Shown here: in pieces, positions 47,135-57,651 of the stretch
Layout of the letters: each line of letters begins with the position of its first letter
Numbering within the stretch: position 1 is the first letter of the stretch
DNA from: an uncultured Bacteroidia bacterium
GTDB taxonomy: Bacteria; Bacteroidota; Bacteroidia; Bacteroidales; UBA932
Reading direction: 5' to 3'
DNA: 64,000 nucleotides
Assembly (NCBI GenBank): GCA_902801885.1
Contig: CADCJX010000003.1
Location: 7,026-71,025 of the forward strand
The notes under the pieces: model-generated
The model's input: the letters and a program-made list of their open reading frames with translations, nothing else
What the model was told of the DNA's origin: nothing
Database searches by the model: none
Position numbers and translations under genes: made by a program

Positions 47135-50100
47135 ATGAATTGCAGAACCTGCGCAGCGATAGCCTTTCTCTTAATCTGCATGCTTCCCTGCGCGGCTCAG
47201 TCAGTCCCGGATCAAGCAGGACAGTCGCTCCTCTACAGGGGACGTGTTTCCAGGAGGTATAATTCAGCCTCTTTCAACGGAACCCCGTATCTGGATGCCA
47301 CTGGCTCCAAACTGGGCACAGTTATCTTTGACGGAGTCCTTTATAAGGATGTCCTCATAGATTATGATGCATTCCTCCAGGAACTTAATGTCAGACAGGA
47401 TGTAGATCATGTGTCCATCATCCCCGACAAGAACCAGATTCCCTGGTTTACAATGGACGGAAGGAAATTCGTCAACCTGCGTTACCTAGGAGTCGAGTCG
47501 GCGGATGAAGGATTCTATGAACTGCTTCAAGACGGAGATTTCGCCTTGCTCGAACGGGTGGACAAGAAATTCCTGTCTTTCCCCGGCAACCATAACACAG
47601 TCAGGGAACTTGGCTACATTGATCCTGAGTACAATTCGGAATTAATCAGCTACTACAGTTGCTCAAGACGCAACTTCATGCTAAAGGATGGAGCTTTATC
47701 CCAGGTAAAGAGGCGGAAAGTCTTCCAGAGATTGCAGAAGCAGGTTATCCTGCCTTCATCAGGCATCGGTCCTGTCGAGAGTGAGGCTGCCGTCTGGCAT
47801 GAGGCGGAGCGTTCGTCCATCCACAAGGAGAGTCCTTCCCTTGGAGTGCATGTCAACAGGATTGAAAGGGATGGCCTGCCTGAGGGCTATTTCATGAAGG
47901 ACATGACCGAAGAACTAGCACGGATTGATTCTGTCGAGGAGTCGGTCAGGGCAATGTACCAGAACAAAATCTACCAGATCGGCGATCCTGCCCAACCTCA
48001 TAGAGGGAAGGTGAAGGTTTCCGGAACCGTAAGGGATGCTTCTTCAGGAGAGCCTATTCCGGATGTGACTGTGTGGGATGACAACACGAGCACATACGCC
48101 CTTACCGATGCAAGGGGCCAGTACTCGATCACGATACCGGTCGGTGAGAATGTCATCAATTTCAATGAATTGACGAAACAGGACATGCACCTTAAGGTCG
48201 TTGTCAACGGTCCTGGCGGACTTGACTTGACCATGACAGAAAGGGTGACCATGCTAAACAGTGCGATGATTTCCGCAGACACGAGGATGAACCACCGTAC
48301 TGCAAAGATCGGCCTTGAGCGTGTGAGCATCAAGACGATAAACAAGATCCCTTCCGCATTCGGAGAAGGAGACATCCTTAGGGCTGTCCTGACTCTGCCC
48401 GGGGTCAAGACCGTGGGAGAAGCCTCCGGTGGCTTCAACGTGCGCGGCGGTTCCGCCGACCAGAACCTGATCCTTTTCAACGAAGGAACAATCTATAACC
48501 CAAGCCACATGTTCGGAGTCTTCTCTGCTTTCAACCCGGATGTCGTAGAAGGGGTGGATCTTCTTAAGAGTTCTATACCCGCTGAATATGGTGGCAGGGT
48601 GTCATCCGTTCTGGATGTCAAGGGAAAGGACGGGAGCATGGAGAAGTTCAATGGTTCCCTTGGAATAGGCCTCATGACCAGCCGCCTCCACCTTGAGGGA
48701 CCGCTTAAGAAAGGGAAGACTTCCTTCCTTCTCGGTGGCAGGATGACTTATTCCGACTGGATGCTCAAGAGGATCAAGAGCAGCAATTACAAGGATGGAA
48801 CTGCTGACTTTTCCGACCTGAATTTCGGGTTTACCCATAAAGCCGGTGACAACAACACATTCCAGCTGTACGGTTACTGGTCTAAGGACGATTTCTCATT
48901 CAGCCCTGACACAACCTTCCACTATAACAGCCTGAATGCGGCTGCCAGGTGGAAACACAGGGGTGCAGGCAAGACTTCCTTCGTGATGAGCGCCGGCTAT
49001 GACCTCTACGGAAATATCCTTGATGAAATGCCGCATCACTCTGAATTTGACGCCTATAACCTAGAGACGGCCATAAACCAGGCTTTTTATCGACTCAAGT
49101 TCGAGACTGCCGGTGAGAAGCATGTAGCAACCTATGGAATGGAAGTCCTTGGCTACGCTCTTGAGGGTGGTCACCTGAAGCCCCTTACGACCAAATCTGC
49201 GATCATCGAAAGGTCCCTGACCACTGAATATGCCTTACAACCTTCAATCTATGCAGGCGATGTGTGGTCCCCAGGGGAGAAGATCCAGCTTGACTATGGT
49301 GTCAGGGTGTCCTCGTTCTACGCAAAGGATCCGGCCAAGTTCTACCTGGGGCCTGAGTTCAGGCTTTCGGGTAAATATTCAGTCAACGGCAATCTTTCAT
49401 TCAAGGCCGGCTTCAATTCGATGAGACAGTACATCCATCTTATCTCCAACACTACTGCCATTTCCCCCATGGATACGTGGAAACTCTGTGATGCGGACAT
49501 CCGCCCGGTTGACGGCTGGCAGGGTGCGGGTGGAATGTATTGGACCGTATTCGACGGAAAGATGGACCTCTCTTTGGAAGGCTATTGGAAGAACACTTGG
49601 AATGTGCTGGACTACAAGTCAGGGGCTACACTGACCATGAACGACCGTCTTGCTGACGATCTCGTCCGCACCAGGGGGAAGGCTTACGGAGTTGAATTCA
49701 TGGCCAAGAAGACGGTCGGCAAGCTCAGCGGCTGGGCTTCATATTCCTATTCCAGGACCTTCCTGCAGGAGATGGAGGACAGGGGTATCAACACTATCAA
49801 CAGGGGTGACTGGTACAGTGCATCCTATGACAAACCCCATGATTTCAAGCTTGTCGCAAATTATGCGATCACAGCTCGTTACAGTCTTTCTGCCAATGTC
49901 GATTATTCGACGGGCCGTCCTGTGACGATTCCTGTGGGATACTATTACTACGGAGGCGGTTACCGCCTTGCCTATTCAGCAAGGAACAGCTACAGGATTC
50001 CGGACTATTTCCGTCTTGACCTTGCTATAAACATAGACCCAGGTCACTCCCTCAAGGCACTGACGCACACCTCCATAACTCTTGGGTGCTACAATGTCAC

Positions 50101-50221
50101 CGGAAGGAAGAACACCTATTCGGTCTATTACTCAACCGACCAGGGGCGGAACCTCAAAGGCTACCGTGTCTGTGTCTTCGCTACCCAGATCCCTTACATC
50201 AACCTGAACATCCTATTCTGA
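47135..50221 (+). CDS. TonB-dependent outer membrane receptor
   Basis: 1028 residues with a signal peptide (MNCRTCAAIAFLLICMLPCAAQ). A long N-terminal region of about 270 residues precedes a carboxypeptidase-regulatory-like domain (about 293-375, VSGTVRDASSGEPIPDVTVW), the plug (about 400-500, with GFNVRGGSADQNLIL and GGRVSSVLDVK) and a 22-strand barrel to the C-terminus. The pairing with a DUF4249 lipoprotein (1-base overlap) and an MG2-like secreted protein is typical of Bacteroidota uptake clusters that are distinct from SusCD. The substrate is unknown. The N-terminal extension is not one I recognise. Confidence 0.92.
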   Translation: MNCRTCAAIAFLLICMLPCAAQSVPDQAGQSLLYRGRVSRRYNSASFNGTPYLDATGSKLGTVIFDGVLYKDVLIDYDAFLQELNVRQDVDHVSIIPDKNQIPWFTMDGRKFVNLRYLGVESADEGFYELLQDGDFALLERVDKKFLSFPGNHNTVRELGYIDPEYNSELISYYSCSRRNFMLKDGALSQVKRRKVFQRLQKQVILPSSGIGPVESEAAVWHEAERSSIHKESPSLGVHVNRIERDGLPEGYFMKDMTEELARIDSVEESVRAMYQNKIYQIGDPAQPHRGKVKVSGTVRDASSGEPIPDVTVWDDNTSTYALTDARGQYSITIPVGENVINFNELTKQDMHLKVVVNGPGGLDLTMTERVTMLNSAMISADTRMNHRTAKIGLERVSIKTINKIPSAFGEGDILRAVLTLPGVKTVGEASGGFNVRGGSADQNLILFNEGTIYNPSHMFGVFSAFNPDVVEGVDLLKSSIPAEYGGRVSSVLDVKGKDGSMEKFNGSLGIGLMTSRLHLEGPLKKGKTSFLLGGRMTYSDWMLKRIKSSNYKDGTADFSDLNFGFTHKAGDNNTFQLYGYWSKDDFSFSPDTTFHYNSLNAAARWKHRGAGKTSFVMSAGYDLYGNILDEMPHHSEFDAYNLETAINQAFYRLKFETAGEKHVATYGMEVLGYALEGGHLKPLTTKSAIIERSLTTEYALQPSIYAGDVWSPGEKIQLDYGVRVSSFYAKDPAKFYLGPEFRLSGKYSVNGNLSFKAGFNSMRQYIHLISNTTAISPMDTWKLCDADIRPVDGWQGAGGMYWTVFDGKMDLSLEGYWKNTWNVLDYKSGATLTMNDRLADDLVRTRGKAYGVEFMAKKTVGKLSGWASYSYSRTFLQEMEDRGINTINRGDWYSASYDKPHDFKLVANYAITARYSLSANVDYSTGRPVTIPVGYYYYGGGYRLAYSARNSYRIPDYFRLDLAINIDPGHSLKALTHTSITLGCYNVTGRKNTYSVYYSTDQGRNLKGYRVCVFATQIPYINLNILF

Positions 50222-51375
50222 TGAAAAAGATTCTTTTATTGGCAATAGCTGCTTTTGTTGCGTTCGGCTGCGTCTATGAATTCGAACCTGACATCAGAAC
50301 AGATGATGCTAAGGGCCTTGTCGTAGAGGGTGACATCCTGATAGGAGATGTAAGCAGTTTTACCTTGAGTTCGATAGAGCCCCTGTCCGGAGACGATGTT
50401 GCCCCTGTCCGAGGGTGGGTCTGGATTGAAGACGATGCAGGAGGGGAGTATTATCCCGAATCATCGGACGCGTCAGACTCGTTCTCGATCGACATGACGA
50501 AGGCTTCCGCGGACAGGAAGTATCGCCTGAGGATCCGTTTGGCAACCCCGGTAGCAGGCAATTCGACTTTCTATTCTTCAGAGTGGAAGGAAGTCCAGAA
50601 GGCACCTGTGATCGATGACTTGTCTTTCACCTGGAGCGATGACATCTACATCGATCCCTATGTCCATCTGTGGCTCAGCCTCTCCTCTGTCGAAGGATCC
50701 GGCTGCTTCCGTTGGGATTACGAAGAGATCTGGGAGTTCCATTCAGAGTACCTGGCACAATACTATTACGATCCCGTGACCCAGAAGGTCCGATCCTACG
50801 AAGGCCGGATTCCTCCGCTCTACTATTGCTGGAGTTATGACAATTCGCACCAGGCAGGATTGGCGATAGCTAAGAGTACCGGTGGCGAGCGCATTGCCGA
50901 CTACAGCTTCCTCGACATTGACAGAAGGGAACTCAGGATGCAGACCCTCTATTACATTAAGGTCAAGGCAAGGAACATTTCAGAAGAGTGTTACGAATAT
51001 CTTCATTCAATCGAAGTCAACTCGACTTCTACAGGATCACTTTCACAGCCGGATCCCAGCCAGATAATCGGTAACATTTTCTCGGATGATGATCCCTTGG
51101 AGGTCGTCTATGGCTATATAGAGGCATCGCGGGTTACGGAAACAAGCATGTACATCTCCGACCTGTTCATTCCACCTGCTGAGCCGGGCGGTAATGTTCC
51201 TCCTCCTGTCACACTGTCAGGCATGTTGACCCCGCTCTCCCCGGCAGATGCCTATCTGTACGATTTGCGTCCCACGGATTCTCCTGATATCTGGGTCAAT
51301 AAAAAGTGCGTCGAATGTACTGCTATAGGCGGCACGAAAATCAAGCCTCCATTCTGGCCAACCCCTTCAGAATAA
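50221..51375 (+). CDS. DUF4249 lipoprotein
   Basis: 384 residues from ATG 50221, which overlaps the receptor stop (TGATG). Lipoprotein signal MKKILLLAIAAFVAFGC (Cys17), then CVYEFEPDIRTDDAKGLVVEG, the DUF4249 start, Ig-like beta domains and a cysteine pair near the end (KKCVECTAIG). DUF4249 proteins are partners of TonB receptors that have a carboxypeptidase-regulatory domain, and are thought to sit on the extracellular side. Translationally coupled to the receptor. Confidence 0.9.
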   Translation: MKKILLLAIAAFVAFGCVYEFEPDIRTDDAKGLVVEGDILIGDVSSFTLSSIEPLSGDDVAPVRGWVWIEDDAGGEYYPESSDASDSFSIDMTKASADRKYRLRIRLATPVAGNSTFYSSEWKEVQKAPVIDDLSFTWSDDIYIDPYVHLWLSLSSVEGSGCFRWDYEEIWEFHSEYLAQYYYDPVTQKVRSYEGRIPPLYYCWSYDNSHQAGLAIAKSTGGERIADYSFLDIDRRELRMQTLYYIKVKARNISEECYEYLHSIEVNSTSTGSLSQPDPSQIIGNIFSDDDPLEVVYGYIEASRVTETSMYISDLFIPPAEPGGNVPPPVTLSGMLTPLSPADAYLYDLRPTDSPDIWVNKKCVECTAIGGTKIKPPFWPTPSE

Positions 51376-51380
51376 ACGTT

Positions 51381-53057
51381 ATGAAACAGATAGCCATAAT
51401 CATATCAGCCGCCCTGCTCGTTTTTCCTACTGTGCTCTTTGCCGAGGTTTCAGAAAGAGTGTGGGTCTCGACGGACAAAGATGTCTACCTCTCAGGGGAA
51501 ACTGTCTGGTGCTCAGTTTTCAGTATTGATGCGACGACTGGCAGTCTCTCTCATGAGAACAGCGTCGCATATCTGGAAATGTCATCCGTCAGCGGTACCC
51601 TTGTGACTTGCAAGATTGCCATGGTAGGCGGCAGGGGATCCGGTGCGTTCCAGATTCCTGTTTCTGCCCACACCGGCAACTACACTCTCGTAGGCTACAC
51701 AGCCTCTTCAAGGGGAAGAAGTGATGTCCATGCCGATGCAAGGCTCCTTTCTGTGTTCAACACATCTTCGGGCTTGAGAGTCAAGGGAGGAGTCGATATC
51801 GTCGATCCTTCCGCCTATGCTGCTTTGGCAGCCAAGGATAATATTGCCTCCGGCCCTCTCAGTATCGGAGTTGAATCTTCGGTACCAAGGTCTTCAGCGG
51901 TTACGCTGAACATCGGCAACAGTCTGCCTTCCGGTGCATCCTTAAGCCTTTCCGTCCATTGCGATGACGGAATCATCGCTCCTGACGGGAAATCAATAGT
52001 GGATTTTGTGGGAACACCTTTTGCTCCATTCCAGGGCAGTGCCGAGGATAAGGAAGGTGAGACCTTGCATGGCCGCCTTTTCGGTGCCGATGCCTCTACC
52101 GTGACGCAGGACCTGGACTTGCTGGCGGTAGTAGCTTTCCCTGGCTATGCCGAGGATGTCTATGCCGGCAAGATTTCGGCCGACGGCACGGCAAGTTTCC
52201 GTACGGGCAACATCTACGGTGACCGTGACATGGTCTGTGAGATAGTGGGGCTGGACGACTCCCGCGAGTGCCGTCTGGTCATAGAGTCACCTTTCCTCGG
52301 TGTCAAGGTGCCTTCTATCCCATCCCTCAAGCTTTCTGAAGCGTCAAAAGACGCCCTGGAGAAGCGGATGAAGTCCCTCCTTACTCCCGGACGGTACAGC
52401 CTTGACACCCTGGCGGAATTCCTTCCAAAGAGGGGAAGTATCTTCCTGGCAGATGATCTGTGCAAGCGTTACCACCTGGACGACTATCGTCGTTTCCCTA
52501 CAATCAGGGAAACCCTGGTGGAGATCACCCCCGACCTTCGCATACGTAAGGACATCAAGGGTAGACCGCAGATACAGACTGTCCTGGAAGGTGTAGTGAG
52601 GGACAATCTGGAGTTTTCCGGCAACATGCTTGTCCTGATCGACGGTGTACCGGTGAAAGATGTGGAGAAACTCCTCGAGTTCGATGCCATGCTTGTCGGG
52701 GATATCCTGATATATCCTTACAACTATTCCCTTGGTAATGCAATCTTCAACGGCGTAGTTGACTTCGTTACCAAGACGGGAGACATCTCATCGTTCAAGT
52801 TCGACAGGAATGTCGTGATAGTGGACTGGCAGGGAGAAGCCTATCCGGTTGCTTTTACTTGTCCGAACCTGCCGGAAGGAGGTGAAGACTTCCGCAACAC
52901 TCTTTACTGGCTTCCCCAGATCGATCTGAAAGCAGGTGAGAATACCAGCGTGCAGGTCAGGACTCCTTCCTATCCCGGCCGGTTCAAGATAGTCGCCGAA
53001 GGCATCTCTGCGGACGGCAGGCCATTCAGAAGCGAGGCTTCCTTCGAGGTACGTTGA
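51381..53057 (+). CDS. Secreted MG2-like protein with plug-like C-terminal part
   Basis: 558 residues from ATG 51381 (signal peptide MKQIAIIISAALLVFPTVLFA). The front has the macroglobulin MG2 pattern: VWVSTDKDVYLSGETVWCSVF and GAFQIP with HTGNYTLVGYT. A middle of Ig-like strands leads to a region (about 420-500) with LEGVVRDNLEFSGNMLVLIDGVPVKD (quoted in part: MLVLIDGVPV) and GVVDFVTKTG, which resembles the plug of TonB receptors, but no barrel follows. Proteins of this kind are coded beside DUF4249/TonB pairs in Bacteroidota. It starts 5 bases after the DUF4249 stop. Confidence 0.72.
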   Translation: MKQIAIIISAALLVFPTVLFAEVSERVWVSTDKDVYLSGETVWCSVFSIDATTGSLSHENSVAYLEMSSVSGTLVTCKIAMVGGRGSGAFQIPVSAHTGNYTLVGYTASSRGRSDVHADARLLSVFNTSSGLRVKGGVDIVDPSAYAALAAKDNIASGPLSIGVESSVPRSSAVTLNIGNSLPSGASLSLSVHCDDGIIAPDGKSIVDFVGTPFAPFQGSAEDKEGETLHGRLFGADASTVTQDLDLLAVVAFPGYAEDVYAGKISADGTASFRTGNIYGDRDMVCEIVGLDDSRECRLVIESPFLGVKVPSIPSLKLSEASKDALEKRMKSLLTPGRYSLDTLAEFLPKRGSIFLADDLCKRYHLDDYRRFPTIRETLVEITPDLRIRKDIKGRPQIQTVLEGVVRDNLEFSGNMLVLIDGVPVKDVEKLLEFDAMLVGDILIYPYNYSLGNAIFNGVVDFVTKTGDISSFKFDRNVVIVDWQGEAYPVAFTCPNLPEGGEDFRNTLYWLPQIDLKAGENTSVQVRTPSYPGRFKIVAEGISADGRPFRSEASFEVR

Positions 53058-53074
53058 GGTCTTTTCCTCAGAGA

Positions 53075-54358
53075 CTAGGATTTGAAGTTCAAGACACTCA
53101 GTACTTTCATCGATTCGTCGGCGGCGGTCAGGTAGGTGATTGAATAATCCTTCCCTCCCTTCGTCACATCAAGCACGACGTGGCCTCCGTCGAATGAAGA
53201 TGTGTTGATCACGTCCAGCCAGGCCTTGCCTGCATCCTCCTCCCTTCTTTCCTTAGGGAATATTCCCGGACATACTATCCTGTCTCCTGTGTAGATTGAC
53301 CGGTCTGCAATCCTCTCCATCACCGGAGCCACGTTGTGAAGCTGGTCCCAGACACAGCTGACGTAGACTTGCGCCTGAAGGGCACCAAGGAGTTTTGCAG
53401 GCATTGAGTAGTGGCCGTGATGGTTTATCTTGGCAACGTTTACCTTCGGGCAGACTTCCGCTATCGCTTCCTCTACCTGGAAAGTGCTGCCGTCAGGAAG
53501 CTTCCATGAGTCGGAGAAGTCTCCGGCAGTGTAGAACTTGAATGGACCGTAGGAGATGATCATTCCGATGCTCATGCCGTTCTCGTTGAAATATTCAGGA
53601 TTATCTTTCTTCCTTTCTGCATAGAGGTCGATGACCCGTCCGTCCGGTGCGGCTATCCTTCCGTTGCCGCAAATGTTCCTGATCGAGAATTCCGGGTACT
53701 TGCCGGGAGAACGGAGCATACTGACCTGGTCCGTAGCTCCGACCCTGAACTTTTCGACTGTCATTCCGCGATGACGGATCATGAAGTCGTAGAAGTTCCT
53801 CATGTGTGTGACATTGTTGGCGGAGCGCTCTATGAGGGGGAGAGGATCGTTGTAGTCAGGCCAGCAGCGGTCGAAAGCCTTCGAGAAATCAAGGTATTCA
53901 GCAGCTTGGGAGAACCCGCTCATGATGTAGTCTCCTCCGGCACGGGTGACCTTGTCGGCATAAAAGGAAGCACTGCCACCGTGATCCGTGTGGTAATGCG
54001 AGAGCATCATGTAATCTACCTTCCTGCCGTTCGGATTGACACGCTTTATGTACCTGGCGATCCATTCTCCGGCATGTTTGTCAGGGGAGGGCAGTACCGG
54101 CACAGCCAATTTGCCACGACCGACAGCGTTGTGGTCGCCGCAGTCAAGCAGCATCGTCGTTCCGTCCGGGAATATCATGAATATCGATTCGGAAACTCCG
54201 GTGTAGATGAAATGGGCCTGGAAATGCCCTGGCTTCCAGCCTTTCCATACTTTGCCCACCGCGGGAGCGTTTGCTCCGGCAGCAAATGCCTTTTCCCAGT
54301 CAAACATCAGGGCTGCCGTTGCCATGGCCGAACCCTTCAGGAAGTCTCTTCTGTCCAT
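53075..54358 (-). CDS. Exported metallo-beta-lactamase-fold hydrolase
   Basis: 427 residues. The N-terminus MDRRDFLKGSAMATAALMF is a Tat-type signal with the twin arginine. The metallo-beta-lactamase fold shows TTMLLDCGDHN, LSHYHTDHGG (HxHxDH) and YTAGDFSDSW, then NHHGHYSMP with late histidines. Substrate unknown; the branch is near ComEC/lactonase-like hydrolases. It converges with the MG2-like gene, 17 bases apart, and is the last of four minus-strand genes for exported enzymes. Confidence 0.85.
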   Translation of the reverse strand: MDRRDFLKGSAMATAALMFDWEKAFAAGANAPAVGKVWKGWKPGHFQAHFIYTGVSESIFMIFPDGTTMLLDCGDHNAVGRGKLAVPVLPSPDKHAGEWIARYIKRVNPNGRKVDYMMLSHYHTDHGGSASFYADKVTRAGGDYIMSGFSQAAEYLDFSKAFDRCWPDYNDPLPLIERSANNVTHMRNFYDFMIRHRGMTVEKFRVGATDQVSMLRSPGKYPEFSIRNICGNGRIAAPDGRVIDLYAERKKDNPEYFNENGMSIGMIISYGPFKFYTAGDFSDSWKLPDGSTFQVEEAIAEVCPKVNVAKINHHGHYSMPAKLLGALQAQVYVSCVWDQLHNVAPVMERIADRSIYTGDRIVCPGIFPKERREEDAGKAWLDVINTSSFDGGHVVLDVTKGGKDYSITYLTAADESMKVLSVLNFKS

Positions 54359-54366
54359 ATAGATCG

Positions 54367-55506
<1,140 letters not shown>

Positions 55507-56544
55507 TTATAATGCCGGGAGGATGTGATCCCAGATAAGGTTGATCTCTTCCTGCATGTCTCCGATCTGGGCTGTGGTCACTACCACTGCATCCTTCTCG
55601 GGAATAACTATGATGTACTGGCCGTAGGCACCGTCGGCTCGGAAGGCGTTGTGGCGGCAGCGCCACATCTGGTAGCCGTAACCCTGGAGCCAGTCGCTGG
55701 TGGCAGGATCGACATTTCTTTCACGCATCTGAACTTCATTCGTACCTGCAGGGCAGCACGGGACTTGCTTCGCGCTCATTTCCTTGACCCAGTCGGCAGG
55801 AATGACCTGTTTGCCTGCGAACTTGCCTCCGTTCAGGATGCAGAGACCCATCTTGGCAAGGTCCTCGGTGTGGAGATAGAGGCCCCATCCGCCTGTGTTG
55901 ATTCCGGCCGGACTCTCCAGCCACTTAGGTTTTTCAATACCGAGAGGCTGCCAGAGGCGGCTTTCGAGGTAGTCGACCACTTTCTGGCCGGTGACCTTCT
56001 GGACAGCAGCCGAGAGAACGTAGGTTCCGAGGCTGTTGTAGCAGTAGCAGGTGCCGGGCTCATATTCAATGGGCCATTCCATGAAACCCCTGACCCAGTC
56101 GCCGTCATTGCTGCGCACCGAGCCTGTCGGATCCTTTCCGTGGCCGGAGTTCATGGTCAGGAGGTGCCTGATGGTAATCCTTGATAGTGTGTCCGACGCA
56201 TTTTCAGGCACGCTTTCGGGGAAAAGGTCCACTATCTTGTCATCCAGGTGAAGCAGACCTTCGGAGATCGCGAATCCCACGGCTGTCGAGGTGAAAGTCT
56301 TGCTCACGGAGTGAAGGACATGGGCGGTGTCCGGCACGAAGAAATGTTCAGCCAGGACTTTCCCGTGCTGGACTACCATGATGCTGTGAAGATCCTCCGC
56401 GCAGTCCTTGACAGCTTGGAGATATTCAGACATGGCTTTGTCCATTTGGGCAGAAGCCTTGCCTCTGGGAAGGTTCCCGTTCTTGGGAGAACAAGCGGCC
56501 AGTGAAATAAGGACCGCAAGGACAAGGAAACGTTTCATATTCAT
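55507..56544 (-). CDS. Serine hydrolase (beta-lactamase-related), lipoprotein
   Basis: 345 residues. Lipoprotein signal with a lipobox near MKRFLVLAVLISLAAC (the first Met may be two codons upstream). Class C beta-lactamase/DD-peptidase fold: SVSK (S-x-x-K, about residue 87) and the Y-x-N motif in YCYNSLGTY, with a late HNAFRADGAYGQYI in the place of the KTG box. Members hydrolyse esters or peptides rather than antibiotics. Role unknown; it sits 9 bases from the esterase gene. Confidence 0.88.
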   Translation of the reverse strand: MNMKRFLVLAVLISLAACSPKNGNLPRGKASAQMDKAMSEYLQAVKDCAEDLHSIMVVQHGKVLAEHFFVPDTAHVLHSVSKTFTSTAVGFAISEGLLHLDDKIVDLFPESVPENASDTLSRITIRHLLTMNSGHGKDPTGSVRSNDGDWVRGFMEWPIEYEPGTCYCYNSLGTYVLSAAVQKVTGQKVVDYLESRLWQPLGIEKPKWLESPAGINTGGWGLYLHTEDLAKMGLCILNGGKFAGKQVIPADWVKEMSAKQVPCCPAGTNEVQMRERNVDPATSDWLQGYGYQMWRCRHNAFRADGAYGQYIIVIPEKDAVVVTTAQIGDMQEEINLIWDHILPAL

Positions 56545-56558
56545 TGTGTTTGATTATG

Positions 56559-57530
56559 TCAGATAAACAGGACTTCCTGACCGTGGAAGAGGAAGTTGCC
56601 GCCTACTACATATTCCCTGCAGGTAGGGGAGAAACGGTCTTCCACAGTGATGTGCTCATGTCCGGCCAGGATGCATTTCAATAGAGGTTCTCTCTTAAGG
56701 TAGGCGATGAAGTCCCTTGTCACGGGATCTTCGAGTTGTGCCTTGTAGTCTCCTGTCGCCTCGGGCAGGGCACTGTAATTCATGGGGCCTTTGTCACTCC
56801 AGAAGCGGACGTGGGCTCTCCAGATCACATCCGTGAAGAAAGGAACGTGCATGCAGAGTACGATCGGCAGCCCTTTCCTGGCTTCCTGCCTGAACTTGGC
56901 GAATTGCTCTCCGGTCACGTAGCCGTACACATCGTCCAGGGTTATGAAGTTGACTCCGTTCACCACCTGTGACTGGAAACTGACGTCGAAGGGATAGACG
57001 CTCTGGAGTTTCTCTCTTGTGTTGTCTTTGTAGGCTTCGTTCCTTTCCTCCTTCGGCTCACTGAGCCACATGTCAGTGCTGAACTCATGATTGCCAAGGG
57101 CCCCGATGAGCGAGGTCCCGAAATATTTCTTCACCAGGTCGAAATTGGCCTCGCTCTGCCAGTCTATGATGTCTCCGGTGTGGACTATGTAGTCGACATG
57201 CTGTTTCGCCCAAGCCAGTGCATCCCTGAGTGCCTCTTCCTGCCTGCCTCCGAAGGTGACCGTGCGTTTTGCATTCAGTTCCTGCTTCTTGGCGTTCTCA
57301 TGGGGATAAGCGGCAGTGAGATGAGAGTCGGAAATATGAAGGACTGAGAAGGGTTTCTCCAGTCCTATCTCGACCACAGCGTAGCTCAGGGAAAGACGTT
57401 CGTATCTTCCTCTCTGAGAGAAAACTTCCGGCTTGTCTTCAGCAAGGACCGGAAGTTGTGAAGTGGCGATGAGGGCACCGGCTCCAGCGAGCCTTTTCAT
57501 GAATACTCTCCTGTCAATGTTATTGCTCAT
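56559..57530 (-). CDS. Exported calcineurin-like metallophosphoesterase
   Basis: 323 residues. N-terminus MSNNIDRRVFMKRLAGAG is a Tat-type signal. Metal-binding motifs of the family are complete: HISDSHL, HTGDIIDW, GALGNHEF, CMHVPF and LAGHEH. The class includes phosphodiesterases and acid phosphatases; the substrate cannot be told. First gene of the four-gene minus-strand run (phosphoesterase, serine hydrolase, esterase, lactamase-fold), divergent from the Gfo/Idh/MocA gene. Confidence 0.9.
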   Translation of the reverse strand: MSNNIDRRVFMKRLAGAGALIATSQLPVLAEDKPEVFSQRGRYERLSLSYAVVEIGLEKPFSVLHISDSHLTAAYPHENAKKQELNAKRTVTFGGRQEEALRDALAWAKQHVDYIVHTGDIIDWQSEANFDLVKKYFGTSLIGALGNHEFSTDMWLSEPKEERNEAYKDNTREKLQSVYPFDVSFQSQVVNGVNFITLDDVYGYVTGEQFAKFRQEARKGLPIVLCMHVPFFTDVIWRAHVRFWSDKGPMNYSALPEATGDYKAQLEDPVTRDFIAYLKREPLLKCILAGHEHITVEDRFSPTCREYVVGGNFLFHGQEVLFI

Positions 57531-57651
57531 GATTGTGTCTGTGGTTGTAAAAACAATCGGTTATTGATGAACGTAAATTTAGCCATTTTTTATTATATTT
57601 GAAATTGTGGACTATTTCTAGTTTCAAGCTATCTACATAATTAAACACAAT

